The notes beneath the pieces were generated by a model, which made no database searches, was not told the DNA's origin, and saw only the letters and a program-made list of their open reading frames with translations. A program made the position numbers and the translations under genes. Positions 8,509 to 17,543 of a stretch of DNA of 24,554 bases are shown here, piece by piece; position 1 is the stretch's first letter, and each line of letters begins with the position of its first letter. This stretch comes from Euplotes aediculatus (lineage: Eukaryota; Ciliophora; Spirotrichea; Euplotida; Euplotidae), in contig JAQGFW010002321.1 of assembly GCA_030463445.1 (NCBI GenBank), positions 1 through 24,554 of the forward strand, given 5' to 3'.

Positions 8509-10474
8509 CAAGCCTTGATTTTGCCAGGAAGTTTTTTTCCAGCTCCAGGTTAAAGGGTACCGGTGTATCCAGTGAAGCACATCGCAATACCGGTGCATCC
8601 AGTAATTCAAAACAATGCTCTCCAATCCAGGCACTGATCTCTCCACCTATACCTCCGGTTAAGGTGTCTTCATGTAAAATTATCACCTTACCTGTACGGG
8701 CAACCGAAGCCCTAATCGACTCATAATCGAGCGGTAATAAGATCCGGAGGTCCACTATATCGATACTTAATTCCGGATGTTGTGCCGCATATTCCATTGC
8801 CCAATGTACCCCCGCACCATAGCTGATGATACTGAGTTCAGTGCCCTCCTGTACAAGTCTGGCTTTTCCAATCGGAATAGTATAATACGCTTCAGGTACA
8901 TCTCCGCTTATACTCCGGTACAAGGCTTTGTGTTCGAAAAACAACACCGGATTCGGATCTGCCAGGGCGGCCAGTAATAATCCCTTTGCATCCTCCGGCG
9001 AAGAGGGATAGACAACTTTCAATCCCGGCGTATGAACAAACCAGGCTTCATTACTCTGGCTGTGAAATGGGCCCGCACCAACACCTGCTCCTGTCGGAAG
9101 CCGTATGACTACATCTGCTGACTGTCCCCACCGGTAATGCATCTTCGCCAGGTTGTTAACTATCTGGTTCAAGCCCACACTCACAAAATCAGCAAACTGC
9201 ATTTCAACCATGGATTTGAATCCCTCCAGTGATAAACCAAGGGCTGCACCCAGGATAGCACTCTCGCAAAGTGGTGTATTTCGAACCCTGTCTTTTCCAA
9301 ATAGTTCTACAAACCCCTCCGTAATCTTAAAGGCTCCCCCATAACCGGCAATATCCTGGCCCATCAATACCAGGTTGGGATGCTGTTCCATGCCAGTTTT
9401 AAGCGCCTCTTTAATAGCATCAATAAATCGGATAGAACGGGTACTGGAAAATAATCGCACCGTTTCCAGCTCCTGATCGGATCCCGTATCCGGTAAAGGA
9501 GCATACACATCTTCCAATTCTTCTTCTGTTACCGGAATAATAGCCTCTCCCACTTCTGCCCTGATCAATTCTGATTCTATTTCCGCTTTGAGTGAGGCTT
9601 TCAGTTGTTCCATATGAGAATAGGTAAGTACTCCTTCAAGTAATAACCACTCCTCGAATTTCTTAACCGGATCCTTCTCCGCCCATTGGACAAACAATTC
9701 CTGTGGTACATATTTTGTTCCGCTTGCCTCTTCATGCCCCCGCATGCGGAAGGTCATACATTCAATCAGGTAAGGTTTCTGTTCCCGGATACAATAGTCC
9801 CGAACCCCTTTGATCGTATCATATACTGTAAGCAGGTTGTTACCATCAATACATACGCCCTCCATGCCATAGCCTTTCGCCCGCTGAACCAGACTTTCAC
9901 AGCGATACTGTTCTTCAACCGGGGTACTCAACCCATATCCATTATTTTCAATCAGGAAGATTACCGGCAGATTCCAGACAGCCGCAACGTTTAATGCTTC
10001 ATGAAAATCACCTTCACTCGTACCTCCGTCGCCGGTAAAACTTATACTCACTTTGTCCTCACTGCGAAGACGATGCGCCAGTGCAACACCATCCGCGATA
10101 GTTAACTGCGGACCTAGATGCGAGATCATTCCACAGATATGGTGCTCTTTTGAGCCAAAATGAAAACTGCGTTCCCGCCCTTTGCTGTACCCCTCTTTTT
10201 GTCCCTGCCATTGCTGATATAATTTATGCAGTGGCATACCCCGGGTTGTAAATATTCCCAGGTTTCGGTGCAATGGCATGATCCACTCATCAGGCTGCAA
10301 AGCGAGTGCAGTGCCTACAGCGATTGCTTCCTGGCCAATTCCACTGAACCACTTACTGATTTTACCCTGCCGCAACAATACCAGCATCTTTTCTTCAATC
10401 ATGCGTGGGCGTAGTATCGCCAGGTAAAACTTCAGGAGTTCTTCATCTGACAATCCCTTTCGGTCAAATTGCAT
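8477..10474 (-). CDS. Fused E1 alpha/beta of a 2-oxoacid dehydrogenase (branched-chain type)
   Basis: 665 residues. The N-terminal half is the E1 alpha subunit, with GIGQEA, the thiamine-diphosphate motif starting GDGGTSEGDFHEA (148-160) and ending ENN (176-178). The C-terminal half from about residue 345 (SIRFIDAIKEALKTGMEQHP) is the transketolase-like beta subunit, with MGQDIAGYGGAF, NTPLCESAI and GVGAGPFHSQSNEA. It decarboxylates 2-oxoacids and passes the acyl group to a lipoyl E2 protein. One-chain fusions are the usual form in Bacteroidota, where they are annotated as 2-oxoisovalerate/branched-chain dehydrogenase E1; pyruvate cannot be excluded. No E2 or E3 gene is in the window. The 3' end overlaps the ABC transporter gene by 32 bases, tail to tail. 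Confidence 0.9.
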   Translation of the reverse strand: MQFDRKGLSDEELLKFYLAILRPRMIEEKMLVLLRQGKISKWFSGIGQEAIAVGTALALQPDEWIMPLHRNLGIFTTRGMPLHKLYQQWQGQKEGYSKGRERSFHFGSKEHHICGMISHLGPQLTIADGVALAHRLRSEDKVSISFTGDGGTSEGDFHEALNVAAVWNLPVIFLIENNGYGLSTPVEEQYRCESLVQRAKGYGMEGVCIDGNNLLTVYDTIKGVRDYCIREQKPYLIECMTFRMRGHEEASGTKYVPQELFVQWAEKDPVKKFEEWLLLEGVLTYSHMEQLKASLKAEIESELIRAEVGEAIIPVTEEELEDVYAPLPDTGSDQELETVRLFSSTRSIRFIDAIKEALKTGMEQHPNLVLMGQDIAGYGGAFKITEGFVELFGKDRVRNTPLCESAILGAALGLSLEGFKSMVEMQFADFVSVGLNQIVNNLAKMHYRWGQSADVVIRLPTGAGVGAGPFHSQSNEAWFVHTPGLKVVYPSSPEDAKGLLLAALADPNPVLFFEHKALYRSISGDVPEAYYTIPIGKARLVQEGTELSIISYGAGVHWAMEYAAQHPELSIDIVDLRILLPLDYESIRASVARTGKVIILHEDTLTGGIGGEISAWIGEHCFELLDAPVLRCASLDTPVPFNLELEKNFLAKSRLATTVDRLLQY

Positions 10475-10480
10475 ACACTA

Positions 10481-10822
10481 TTATTTACGATCACCGGTAC
10501 CCTGAACAAGTGAACTGGCAACAGATAAAAGAATACTGAACAATAGGGCCCACCAGAAACCATCCACTTTAAATCCGCCTACCAATTTGGCGGCCAGTAA
10601 AATGATCACTGCATTGATGACCAGCAGAAACAAACCGAGGGTAATAATGGTAATCGGAAACGTTAGAATTATCAGGATGGGCTTCACCAGCGTATTCAAT
10701 AATGCCAATACCAATGCGAGAATCAGGGCGGCAATAAAGGAATCCATATGCACCCCAGGAAGCAGATAGGATAAACCAAATGCCACCAAAGCGGTGATCA
10801 GCAATCGGGTCAGAAAATTCAT
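10481..10822 (-). CDS. Four-helix membrane protein, phage holin superfamily IV (phage_holin_4_2 type)
   Basis: 113 residues from the ATG at 10822 (MNFLTRLLITALVAFGLSYL). A GTG/ATG further upstream at 10864 would overlap the previous gene and adds a polar leader, so the internal start is preferred. Four hydrophobic segments are separated by the family pattern SFIAALILALVLALLNTLVKP, then FPITIITLGLFLLVINA and GFWWALLFSILLSVASSL. Despite the family name this is a normal chromosomal inner-membrane protein in most bacteria and not evidence of a prophage; its function is unknown. It sits between the TonB receptor (23 bases) and the E1 gene (6 bases), both on the same strand. Confidence 0.85.
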   Translation of the reverse strand: MNFLTRLLITALVAFGLSYLLPGVHMDSFIAALILALVLALLNTLVKPILIILTFPITIITLGLFLLVINAVIILLAAKLVGGFKVDGFWWALLFSILLSVASSLVQGTGDRK

Positions 10823-10845
10823 ACCAGTTTTTTTGCTGAAGTTAA

Positions 10846-13089
10846 TCAAAAAAACAAGCTCCATTTAATCCGGGCGAAGAAAGGTGTTCCGGGTGTATAG
10901 TGAATTTCTGTAACCGGAACAGCTTCATTTCGTAACCGGGATTCGGTTTCAAACTGGGCTTCTCTCCAGTCCGTATCAAACAGATTTTCAACCTGTAACC
11001 CCAATGCCCATTTGCTGCGGGTATAGTTAATGAGCAGGTCATTTACAAAATAACCCTGGGCTTGGATGGAATTGTCTTCATTCGCCGGACGATCTTTCAT
11101 ATACCGGTAGCGCCAGTTGAGGTCAAGCCGCTTAACCGGACTAACCGAAATGCCCCCAGTACTGGTAAGGGATGGTGCAAGTGGTATATAATCGTTCCCT
11201 TTTACTTCTTCAATCGCTCTTGCTTTTGCATAATTTATATCCGCATCCAGGTAAAGCCAGCTGAATGGTTGGTAACGGATTCCCAGCTCTGCACCGAGCC
11301 GGCGGGTTTTGCCCGAGGGTTCTACAATCGCCGCATCTCCCACATACACAAACTCCTGTTCCATATACAGGTACCAGATCGCAGGTTGAACCAATAATTT
11401 CGGGTGGAGCTTAACAATAGCACCCAGGTCTGCACCATAGGTTGCCGGTAATATTTCCCGGCCCTGCTGGGCTACCACCACCCGTGTATCATTGGAATGG
11501 AATCCTTTGCCCATTTTCAGGTATCCCTGCCAGTTAGCATGTGGAGTGTAGACCAGGTTCAACTTGGGACTAAGAATGGTTTTTTGTGCCGCCTGTGTAC
11601 TGTACACCGGCTGCAGTTTATCTACATAATTGAAAATAAAATGATCGAGCCGGATACCCGGAATTACCTTTCAGTGCCCCTTTCTCCACTCTGCTGATCC
11701 GTACAAAGAGGCATTTGTCTGATCAATATCGCCCAAGGCAAAATATTCCAGTACCTCTTTTCGCTGCAGGGTATGACTCAATTGAATATCTCTCACCGCA
11801 TCATGCCGCAAGCCCATACCTGCTGTTAAAACCCAGTCAGCCCTGTCGCCAAAAAGCTGTTTGGTATACCGGTGATCCATACCGTAAATCTTCCTTTTTT
11901 CTGATTGATGAATCTGGTCGCCGTTTACAGGATCTTCCAGGAAAAAAGTAAAGTTGGAGAACAGGCTGAAATCGTACTGACTGAAATAAAAATTCGATTG
12001 CCAGTCTTCCGTATCACTGATTTTACTGCGGTATTTGGCAGCAATATTCGACCTCGACGTATTGCCGCCTTCTGTTGCATCGATCGCACCCCAACGTGAA
12101 ATCAGGCCGGATCTTACTGCCCTGTCAGGTATTTGGCCCGATGCATCCCATTTGGAATTGAAGGTAGAAGCAAGTAGCTGCAGACTGGATTTTTGGTTGA
12201 TCTGTGTATTGTATTTCGCCAGAAAATTCAGCCGGTTGAAATTTTGCGGAGCCTCAAAGGGGCCATTCGAGAAAAGATACTCCCCGGCGATATATGCGTT
12301 GCTATTTTTTTCACCGGTCTTTTCAAAAAGATTGAACATGCCAACCGTTCTCAGGGTATTGAATTGCCCTGCTTCCAGTTTCAGCAGGTTGCGATCCAGC
12401 CGGTTCTGTGTAGTGAAATTCACATATCCTGCTGTGGCAAAATCGCCCTCTTCTGCATAATAGGATCCCTTCCCAAACTGAATATCTTTGATGGTTTCAG
12501 GAATTATATAATGTAAATCTGCATACCCCTGGCCATGCGCATGGCTGACCATATTCACCGGCATGCCATCCGTAGTGATCCGGATATCAGTACCATGATC
12601 TATATCAAAACCGCGCAGGAAGATCTGTTCTGCTTTTCCACCTCCCGCATGTTGTCCAATGAATAATCCCGGAACCTTTCTGAGTATATCCTGTGCTGAA
12701 TTCACCGGGTTGGTTTTCAGATCAATCTGCATTACCTGCTGCAACGCTCTGCGGCTGTCCTGAACTACCACCTGGCTCAGTTGAACAGGAGCTGGCAACA
12801 GGTAAATTGTTGGTTCCCTGAGCAATTGCTGACTCAACATTGTGATTGGATCATAGCCGATATGGGTGATGTATAAGGTATCAGTCGGCTTCGTCAATGT
12901 TATGGTGAACCGCCCATCCAGGCCGGAGTGCGTATGCACCGGCTGTCCCTTTATTTGAATGGTAGCTTCCTCCAGCGGCAGGTCGGTATCCCGCGCTATT
13001 ATTCTTCCGGAAACATGCTGCTGCGAATAGGCAACCATTGAACCGGCCACCATACAAATAGCTGTAAATGATAACATACGACCCCACAT
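10846..13089 (-). pseudogene. TonB-dependent outer-membrane receptor interrupted by one in-frame TGA
   Basis: The first part (13089-11671, 472 residues) has a signal peptide (MLSFTAICMVAGSMVAYSQ), a carboxypeptidase-like domain (HVSGRIIARDTDLPLEEATI), a plug domain (QDILRKVPGLFIGQHAGGG, then RGFDIDHGTDI and DGMPVNMVSHAHGQGYADLH) and the first half of the barrel. It stops at TGA 11673-11671 after EWRKGH. Translation resumes in the same frame with KVIPGIRLDHFIFNYVDKL and runs 274 more codons to a typical barrel end (NLFDTDWREAQFE, then TPGTPFFARIKWSLFF). The complete reading is 748 codons, normal for the family. So a single base change, real or a sequencing error, splits an otherwise intact gene. 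Ligand unknown. A truncated barrel would not function. Confidence 0.88.
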
Positions 13090-13108
13090 ATGCTGCTGTT
13101 TAGGGCCG

Positions 13109-13116
13109 CAAACTTA
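13109..13116 (-). promoter_or_regulatory. Possible -7 box for the TonB receptor gene
   Basis: TAAGTTTG (13116-13109, minus strand) matches TAnnTTTG and lies 19 bases before the receptor's ATG. No TTG occurs at the expected -33 distance, so the assignment is weak. Confidence 0.3.
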
Positions 13117-13142
13117 AGGCTTTCTGTTGCTGTTTTGCCCTG

Positions 13143-13628
13143 CTATTTGGGCTGCGGCAACCGGCTTATATTTCCGGTATAGGAAATCGGCTGGCGGTTT
13201 ACTGAATTGATACGCAGATCTGCATTTCCATTTTCAAAGATGATCAGTTTTATGCTGCTGATATCCTGCTGGTCTTTTGGCTGAATACTAATCTCCCTCC
13301 TGTTACCTTTACCTATGGTACTGTTATAAATAAACTCTTTAGAGCTGAATTTCATCCCACCTTCTCCGCTGCCTATCGGTGCCTGGAAAGCCCTGCCGAT
13401 ATAAGGCAGGTCCGCTTCCAATTGATCCTTGTTTACCCGAAAGGTATAGGACCCGGTGATCAGACGCTGGCGCCCACCCATCGGCTGCACATACTCCATA
13501 TTGAATTGGTAGATTCGGTCATCCACCAGTTGCAAAACTTCCTGTGGACTAAGTGGAGAGGGCTGCAACTTAGGACTACAAGCTGCAAGCAACCCAAGTA
13601 CTACTAAGGTTTTAAGTGTTTTAAACAT
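13143..13628 (-). CDS. DUF4251 lipoprotein
   Basis: 161 residues with a lipoprotein signal (LVVLGLLAACSP, Cys16). The body matches the DUF4251 pattern: an initial helix (VLQLVDDRIYQFNMEYVQP), then GSYTFRVNKDQLEADLPYIG, EFIYNST, a basic turn GKGNRREISIQPKDQQ and the ending ADLRINSVNRQPISYTGNI. DUF4251 proteins are small beta-rich periplasmic or outer-membrane lipoproteins of Bacteroidota with no known function. It lies 53 bases upstream of the TonB receptor start on the same strand. Confidence 0.85.
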   Translation of the reverse strand: MFKTLKTLVVLGLLAACSPKLQPSPLSPQEVLQLVDDRIYQFNMEYVQPMGGRQRLITGSYTFRVNKDQLEADLPYIGRAFQAPIGSGEGGMKFSSKEFIYNSTIGKGNRREISIQPKDQQDISSIKLIIFENGNADLRINSVNRQPISYTGNISRLPQPK

Positions 13629-13659
13629 TTTTATTTTAAATATACGTAACTCTGCTTAC

Positions 13660-14268
13660 CTATCGAATCCGGAATCCCGAATAGCTGATCCGTAAACCGG
13701 CAAAGCTGGTCCTATTGACATCTCCCGAGCCGGGCAGGTAATGATAGGTAAATGATAAGTTGACTGCTCCCTGCCTGGGAAGCCGGAATCGCATGCCGGT
13801 TTCGATATGAGGCATAAACTGAAATCCGTCATATTTAAAGGCAAACAATCCAATATCCTGTCGCTGGTTCTGGTAGGCCAGTCCCAAACCGGTTTTCACA
13901 AAGGGTACCCGGTTTTCATTGGGGTCTTTAAACTCATATTGAGCCAGGAACTGCAGCCCGTAAATATTGGTGTAGTTGGTGACAAAGCCGGTATAGGTAC
14001 CATCATCCCCGGCCAGTTCCAGGGTTTGTTTCCCCTTTTTATCCGGGAAATAAAACCAGGACAGCCCTCCACCTAATGATATTCTGTTGTTGTGAAGAGT
14101 ATTTTCGGTCTGTAATCCAGCTCCGAGGGGACCTGGTTTCTCCACAAAATTTCGGAATGTTCCGGTTGGAATAGAAAACTGGTAATGGATTTCAGGTACT
14201 ACCTGGGCGTTTGCAGATTCAGTCCAAAAGACCAGTGCCCCTACCAGTATGATGATGAATTTTTTCAT
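13660..14268 (-). CDS. Outer-membrane beta-barrel-like hypothetical protein
   Basis: 202 residues with a clear signal peptide (MKKFIIILVGALVFWTESANAQ). The mature part alternates amphipathic strands with turns (LGGGLSWFYFPDKKGK, YGLQFLAQYEFKD, PFVKTGLGLAYQNQ, GAVNLSFTYHYLPGSGD) and ends in an aromatic/basic strand (ISYSGFRIR), typical of small OmpA/OmpW-like eight-stranded barrels. No specific family was recognised. It starts 4 bases after the DUF4136 gene stop, so both are probably one transcript. Confidence 0.7.
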   Translation of the reverse strand: MKKFIIILVGALVFWTESANAQVVPEIHYQFSIPTGTFRNFVEKPGPLGAGLQTENTLHNNRISLGGGLSWFYFPDKKGKQTLELAGDDGTYTGFVTNYTNIYGLQFLAQYEFKDPNENRVPFVKTGLGLAYQNQRQDIGLFAFKYDGFQFMPHIETGMRFRLPRQGAVNLSFTYHYLPGSGDVNRTSFAGLRISYSGFRIR

Positions 14269-14272
14269 GCGC

Positions 14273-14932
14273 TTAGTTTTTTAAGTAAGCTGATTGCCTG
14301 AACATCAGATCAATATTGCGACCAATGCGGGTGTTGATGGAGGCGTCGGATCCTTCCAGCAATCCATTCAGGATACCCACCCACACGACAGGAAGAGTTG
14401 AATCACGGGCTATTGATGGTGCTGTAATATTTACCACCACGGTTCCGGTAGCATAGGAGCCGCATACAATTCCCGAGGGATATCCCCAGCCCCAGCCCGG
14501 TCCCCATCCTGGTGAATAGGCACCCCAACCAGGATACCAGCCCCAGTCACAATACCAGCAATAAGTGGCACAGCTACCATAGGCCTGTTCACTGACATTG
14601 GGGAGAATTACGACATCCGCACCAGTACCCTCACTTTCATTCAGGCGTGTCCAGCCAAGTGCCGCCAGATTGGTTTCCAGACTGCTCAGAATCTGATCAT
14701 CAAAGCGGTGATCGGCTGTTTCACCGGGTGGCACTGCGTGCACTACTGTATCCGGAAGAAAATAGGTTCTCACAGCACCAAAGTCAAAACTGCGCTCATG
14801 ATTGGTGTATACCACATCGTAATCGGATACAAATTCAGGGGCAGAAGGCTGGCAGGAGAGAAAAACAAGGCTGGCAATCCCAACCAGCGCCAACTGAAAA
14901 TGCGGGAATTTTTGTTTGGCTAATTTATTCAT
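14273..14932 (-). CDS. DUF4136 lipoprotein
   Basis: 219 residues with a lipoprotein signal (LALVGIASLVFLSCQ, Cys27). DUF4136 features follow: SDYDVVYTNHERSFDFGAVRTYFL, then DDQILSSLETNLAALGW, GADVVILP, a loop very rich in Gly, Trp, Pro and Tyr (about residues 125-150) and the end NTRIGRNIDLMFRQSAYLKN. These are envelope lipoproteins of unknown function. The Gly/Trp-rich insert and three cysteines near YGSCATYCWYC are common variations in this family. It leads the three-gene cluster down to DUF4251. Confidence 0.88.
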   Translation of the reverse strand: MNKLAKQKFPHFQLALVGIASLVFLSCQPSAPEFVSDYDVVYTNHERSFDFGAVRTYFLPDTVVHAVPPGETADHRFDDQILSSLETNLAALGWTRLNESEGTGADVVILPNVSEQAYGSCATYCWYCDWGWYPGWGAYSPGWGPGWGWGYPSGIVCGSYATGTVVVNITAPSIARDSTLPVVWVGILNGLLEGSDASINTRIGRNIDLMFRQSAYLKN

Positions 14933-15005
14933 AACCAGGGTTTAGCGTTCAACAAAAAGAAGAAAATGCTCCCTGATTCAATGCGAACATCATACCAACA
15001 CCCAT

Positions 15006-15022
15006 CTGTTTACTGTAAACAG
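15006..15022. promoter_or_regulatory. 17-bp perfect palindrome upstream of the DUF4136 gene
   Basis: CTGTTTACTGTAAACAG reads as eight bases, a central T, and the exact reverse complement. It sits 74 bases upstream of the DUF4136 ATG, in the 118-bp gap before that gene. The symmetry and location suit a dimeric repressor or activator site, but there is no independent support and no second copy was noticed. Confidence 0.35.
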
Positions 15023-15050
15023 GATGTTAATACAACATTTGGCAATTCAA

Positions 15051-16145
15051 TTAATTGCTGTCTGATACGCAGCGAAAGCCAACATGACTCATCCCACTTT
15101 CCGGGGAGCTTGCCTGCCGGGCACTGGGTCGGTAGCGCTGGCAATAGGAGTCATGACATAAAAAGGACCCTCCTTTCTGAACCCGAAGGGGCATATTGGG
15201 TTGTGCAGGATCCCTGCTGGTGGTTGGTCCACCCGGGTTATCCCGAACCTCGCCCGGACCGCAGGATTGATAGAGGTATTTATCGTACCAGTCCTGGCAC
15301 CACTCCCACACATTTCCAGCCATATCATAGAGTCCATATCCATTGGGGGCATATTGGCCAACAGGTGCCAGCCCTTCAAACCCATCCTTTTTCAGGTTTT
15401 CCGCCGGAAATTTTCCCTGCCAGGTATTGGCGAAGGTCTTCTCGTCAGTCGGAGCTTCATCTCCCCAGACAAAGTTTTTCCCTTCCAGTCCGCCCCTGGC
15501 AGCAAACTCCCATTCCGCTTCAGTTGGCAATCGCTTGCCAGCCCATTTGCAATAAGCCATCGCATCATTCCAGCTGATATGCACCACCGGTTGCTGTTCT
15601 TTTCCGATGAGGTCTGAACCAGGGCCTTCAGGATGTTTCCAGTCGGCACCATGCACCCATTTCCACCAATTCGATATGTCATTCAGGGGTACGCCAGTAT
15701 TTGGCGGACTAAATACCATTGACCCGGCAACCAGGTCTTTTGGGTCAGGAGGAGGGGTTCCGGGAGGCAATTGTGCCATAATTTCCTCCAAAACCGGTGC
15801 TTTTTCAGCATCCGTCACATAGCCGGTCGCATTGACAAATTGAGTAAACTGAGCATTGGTCACTTCATGGGCATCCATCCAGAACCCTTTCACTTTCACG
15901 TGATGGGCAGGGCCTTCTTCTTCCCAGGCCATCTGGTCATTGGAGCCCATCAGAAATTGACCTCCGGGGATCCATACCATACCCTCCGGTCCTTTTCCCG
16001 GAGCAGGAGAAGCTGATACTTTATAGGAAGTTTCAAAACTATCAGGCACGCTGGTTTCACTTTTCCGGGTCAACCACCAAAACAATCCTGCTGCCAAAAA
16101 AGCCAGCACAGCAATACCACCCAGCTTTACAATCGTCCTATTCAT
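15051..16145 (-). CDS. Formylglycine-generating-type enzyme (SUMF1/FGE family), membrane-anchored
   Basis: 364 residues. An N-terminal helix (VKLGGIAVLAFLAAGLFWWL) anchors or exports it; the rest is an FGE-sulfatase domain: GMVWIPGGQFLMGSND, VHISWNDAMAYCKWAGKRLP, TEAEWEFAARGG, GLYDMAGNVWEWCQDWYD and the ending VGFRC. The segment KGGSFLCHDSYCQRYRPSAR carries two cysteines (330 and 335) at the spacing of the copper-binding catalytic pair of human FGE, so it looks like a true enzyme that converts a sulfatase Cys to formylglycine and not only a member of the broad non-catalytic fold. No sulfatase gene is in the window. It follows the inactive M16 gene by 35 bases on the same strand. Confidence 0.92.
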   Translation of the reverse strand: MNRTIVKLGGIAVLAFLAAGLFWWLTRKSETSVPDSFETSYKVSASPAPGKGPEGMVWIPGGQFLMGSNDQMAWEEEGPAHHVKVKGFWMDAHEVTNAQFTQFVNATGYVTDAEKAPVLEEIMAQLPPGTPPPDPKDLVAGSMVFSPPNTGVPLNDISNWWKWVHGADWKHPEGPGSDLIGKEQQPVVHISWNDAMAYCKWAGKRLPTEAEWEFAARGGLEGKNFVWGDEAPTDEKTFANTWQGKFPAENLKKDGFEGLAPVGQYAPNGYGLYDMAGNVWEWCQDWYDKYLYQSCGPGEVRDNPGGPTTSRDPAQPNMPLRVQKGGSFLCHDSYCQRYRPSARQASSPESGMSHVGFRCVSDSN

Positions 16146-16180
16146 AGTCCGAATGTACCAAAAATTCAGGCTGTTGAAAA

Positions 16181-17458
16181 TCAGATTACCACCAGTTCAT
16201 AGAAGTCTTCCGGTTGCAGGTATTTCCTGGCCAACCCTTGCAATTCTTCGGGTTGGATGGTTTTAATCGTGCGGATACTCTGGTAAAAATATTCCTCCGA
16301 CAGGCCGTTCAGGATTATGTTTTTCCATCTGCTGATGATGTGAAAAGGTCCATCCAGATCTCCCAAAGTACTGCCCATGAGATAGTTGCGCACCAGGAGT
16401 AACTCTTCATCATCTACCAGTTCCTCCCTGAGGATGGCCATTTCCTTGTACACTTCTTCAATTGTTGCCTCAGAAACATCTTTACCGGCTTCGGTGCTGA
16501 TCATCCAGGCGGATCGTTGAATATGGTTCTGCAGGTAAGAATAAATGCCATAGGTATACCCCTTTTCTTCCCTGATATTGTTCATCAGACGGGAGCCAAA
16601 AAACCCTCCGAAAACGGCATTTAATACCTGTGCACCAAAAAAATCAGGGTGATGCCGGTTGGGAAAATCCCTTGCCAGGCGAATAGCGCCCTGCACACCA
16701 TTCGGATCATTAATAATGCGATATTTTTTCTCCCCAGCTGGCTGAATCGGATGTACCGGAAGTTCCGGATTCCCGCCTTCTAACGGTAAATCTCCAAATG
16801 CAGCATCCAGTAGCTCCATGATATTGGGTGGAAGCTTACCGGCAACAAACAGGATGCACTTACCCCGGCGATAATACTGGTCGTAAAAATCAACCAGGTC
16901 CTGCCGGGTTAAGCCCGCCAGGTCTTCAAATCGCGTATAACTGCCGTAAGGATGCTCAAACCCATAGATATATTCATCAATCAGCCGGTTAGCTACAAAA
17001 TCATTTTTCTTAAGGTTCACTTCCAGCCGCTGCCGGTTATTCTGCTGAAACAACAGCAATTCCTCTTCGGGAAAGATCGCGTCTGTTAACAACTCACGAA
17101 CCAGGGGTAAGAGTTTTGGCAGGTGTTTGGTCAGGCTATGTAAAGTAATGGTGGCGGTTTCATTATAGCAGGTTCTTGCCATGCTTCCCCCATAATAATC
17201 AACCAGCTCATTAATGGCAAAGGCGGATTTCTGGCTGGTTCCGCTTTTCAGCAGGAAATTGGTAGCAGCAGCAACCATGTGTTTTTGCTCAAAGGAATTA
17301 CCAGCAAAAAAGACCCATTCAACCTGGATCACTTCTTCGGCTCCGGCATTCACCGCATATAATTCAACCCCATTCCGCAATACATATTTGTCGTAGGGTT
17401 TCAGTTTCAAATCAAACTCAACCGCATCTTTAATGGGAGGCGCAATTTTTCTGTTCAT
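16181..17458 (-). CDS. M16 family peptidase, non-catalytic partner
   Basis: 425 residues from ATG 17458. An open frame extends to 17575, but the extra part would be translated from an intergenic heptamer repeat, so the internal start is preferred. Two M16 domains are present (YVLRNGVELYAVNAG to about residue 200; then RGKCILFVAGKLPP). Where the family has HxxEH this protein has AAATNF, so it lacks the zinc site, but it keeps the Arg/Tyr substrate motif region (FFGSRLMNNIREEKGYTYGI). This is the usual non-catalytic half of a heterodimer such as mitochondrial processing peptidase alpha. The next gene upstream is the active partner, 70 bases away. Confidence 0.88.
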   Translation of the reverse strand: MNRKIAPPIKDAVEFDLKLKPYDKYVLRNGVELYAVNAGAEEVIQVEWVFFAGNSFEQKHMVAAATNFLLKSGTSQKSAFAINELVDYYGGSMARTCYNETATITLHSLTKHLPKLLPLVRELLTDAIFPEEELLLFQQNNRQRLEVNLKKNDFVANRLIDEYIYGFEHPYGSYTRFEDLAGLTRQDLVDFYDQYYRRGKCILFVAGKLPPNIMELLDAAFGDLPLEGGNPELPVHPIQPAGEKKYRIINDPNGVQGAIRLARDFPNRHHPDFFGAQVLNAVFGGFFGSRLMNNIREEKGYTYGIYSYLQNHIQRSAWMISTEAGKDVSEATIEEVYKEMAILREELVDDEELLLVRNYLMGSTLGDLDGPFHIISRWKNIILNGLSEEYFYQSIRTIKTIQPEELQGLARKYLQPEDFYELVVI

Positions 17459-17469
17459 GATGTAGTAAC

Positions 17470-17543
17470 GTGAAAGGTGAAAGGTGAAAAGTGAAATTGA
17501 GGTACCCCCAAATCTTAATTCATAATTCTCACTTCTTACTTCT
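17470..17543. repeat. Intergenic heptamer repeats between the M16 genes
   Basis: Four tandem heptamers GTGAAAG, GTGAAAG, GTGAAAA, GTGAAAT run from 17470 to 17497. After a unique segment, CACTTCT and TACTTCT (17530-17543) form a short opposite-strand counterpart. The whole fills the 70-bp gap between the two peptidase genes and reaches slightly into the end of the upstream gene. Confidence 0.7.

Noticed and set aside
10481-10822. Prophage remnant suggested by the holin-family gene
   Set aside because: This superfamily is widespread in chromosomes, and no phage gene is nearby.
11671-11673. TGA as selenocysteine or a reassigned codon in the TonB receptor
   Set aside because: No selenoprotein context exists in a barrel, and TGA is used as a normal stop by many genes here.
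12035-12516. Plus-strand open frames opposite the TonB receptor
   Set aside because: They cover the conserved plug and barrel region of the receptor and show only composition-driven cysteine- and phenylalanine-rich sequence.
15042-15058. Terminator hairpin GCAATT / AATTGC at the end of the formylglycine-type enzyme gene
   Set aside because: The stem is six mostly A/T pairs, spans the stop codon and has no convincing T-run, so it is too weak to call.
14966-15617. Plus-strand open frames of up to about 200 codons opposite the formylglycine-type enzyme
   Set aside because: They are mirror readings of a clear minus-strand gene, with no recognisable domain, signal or plausible start context.
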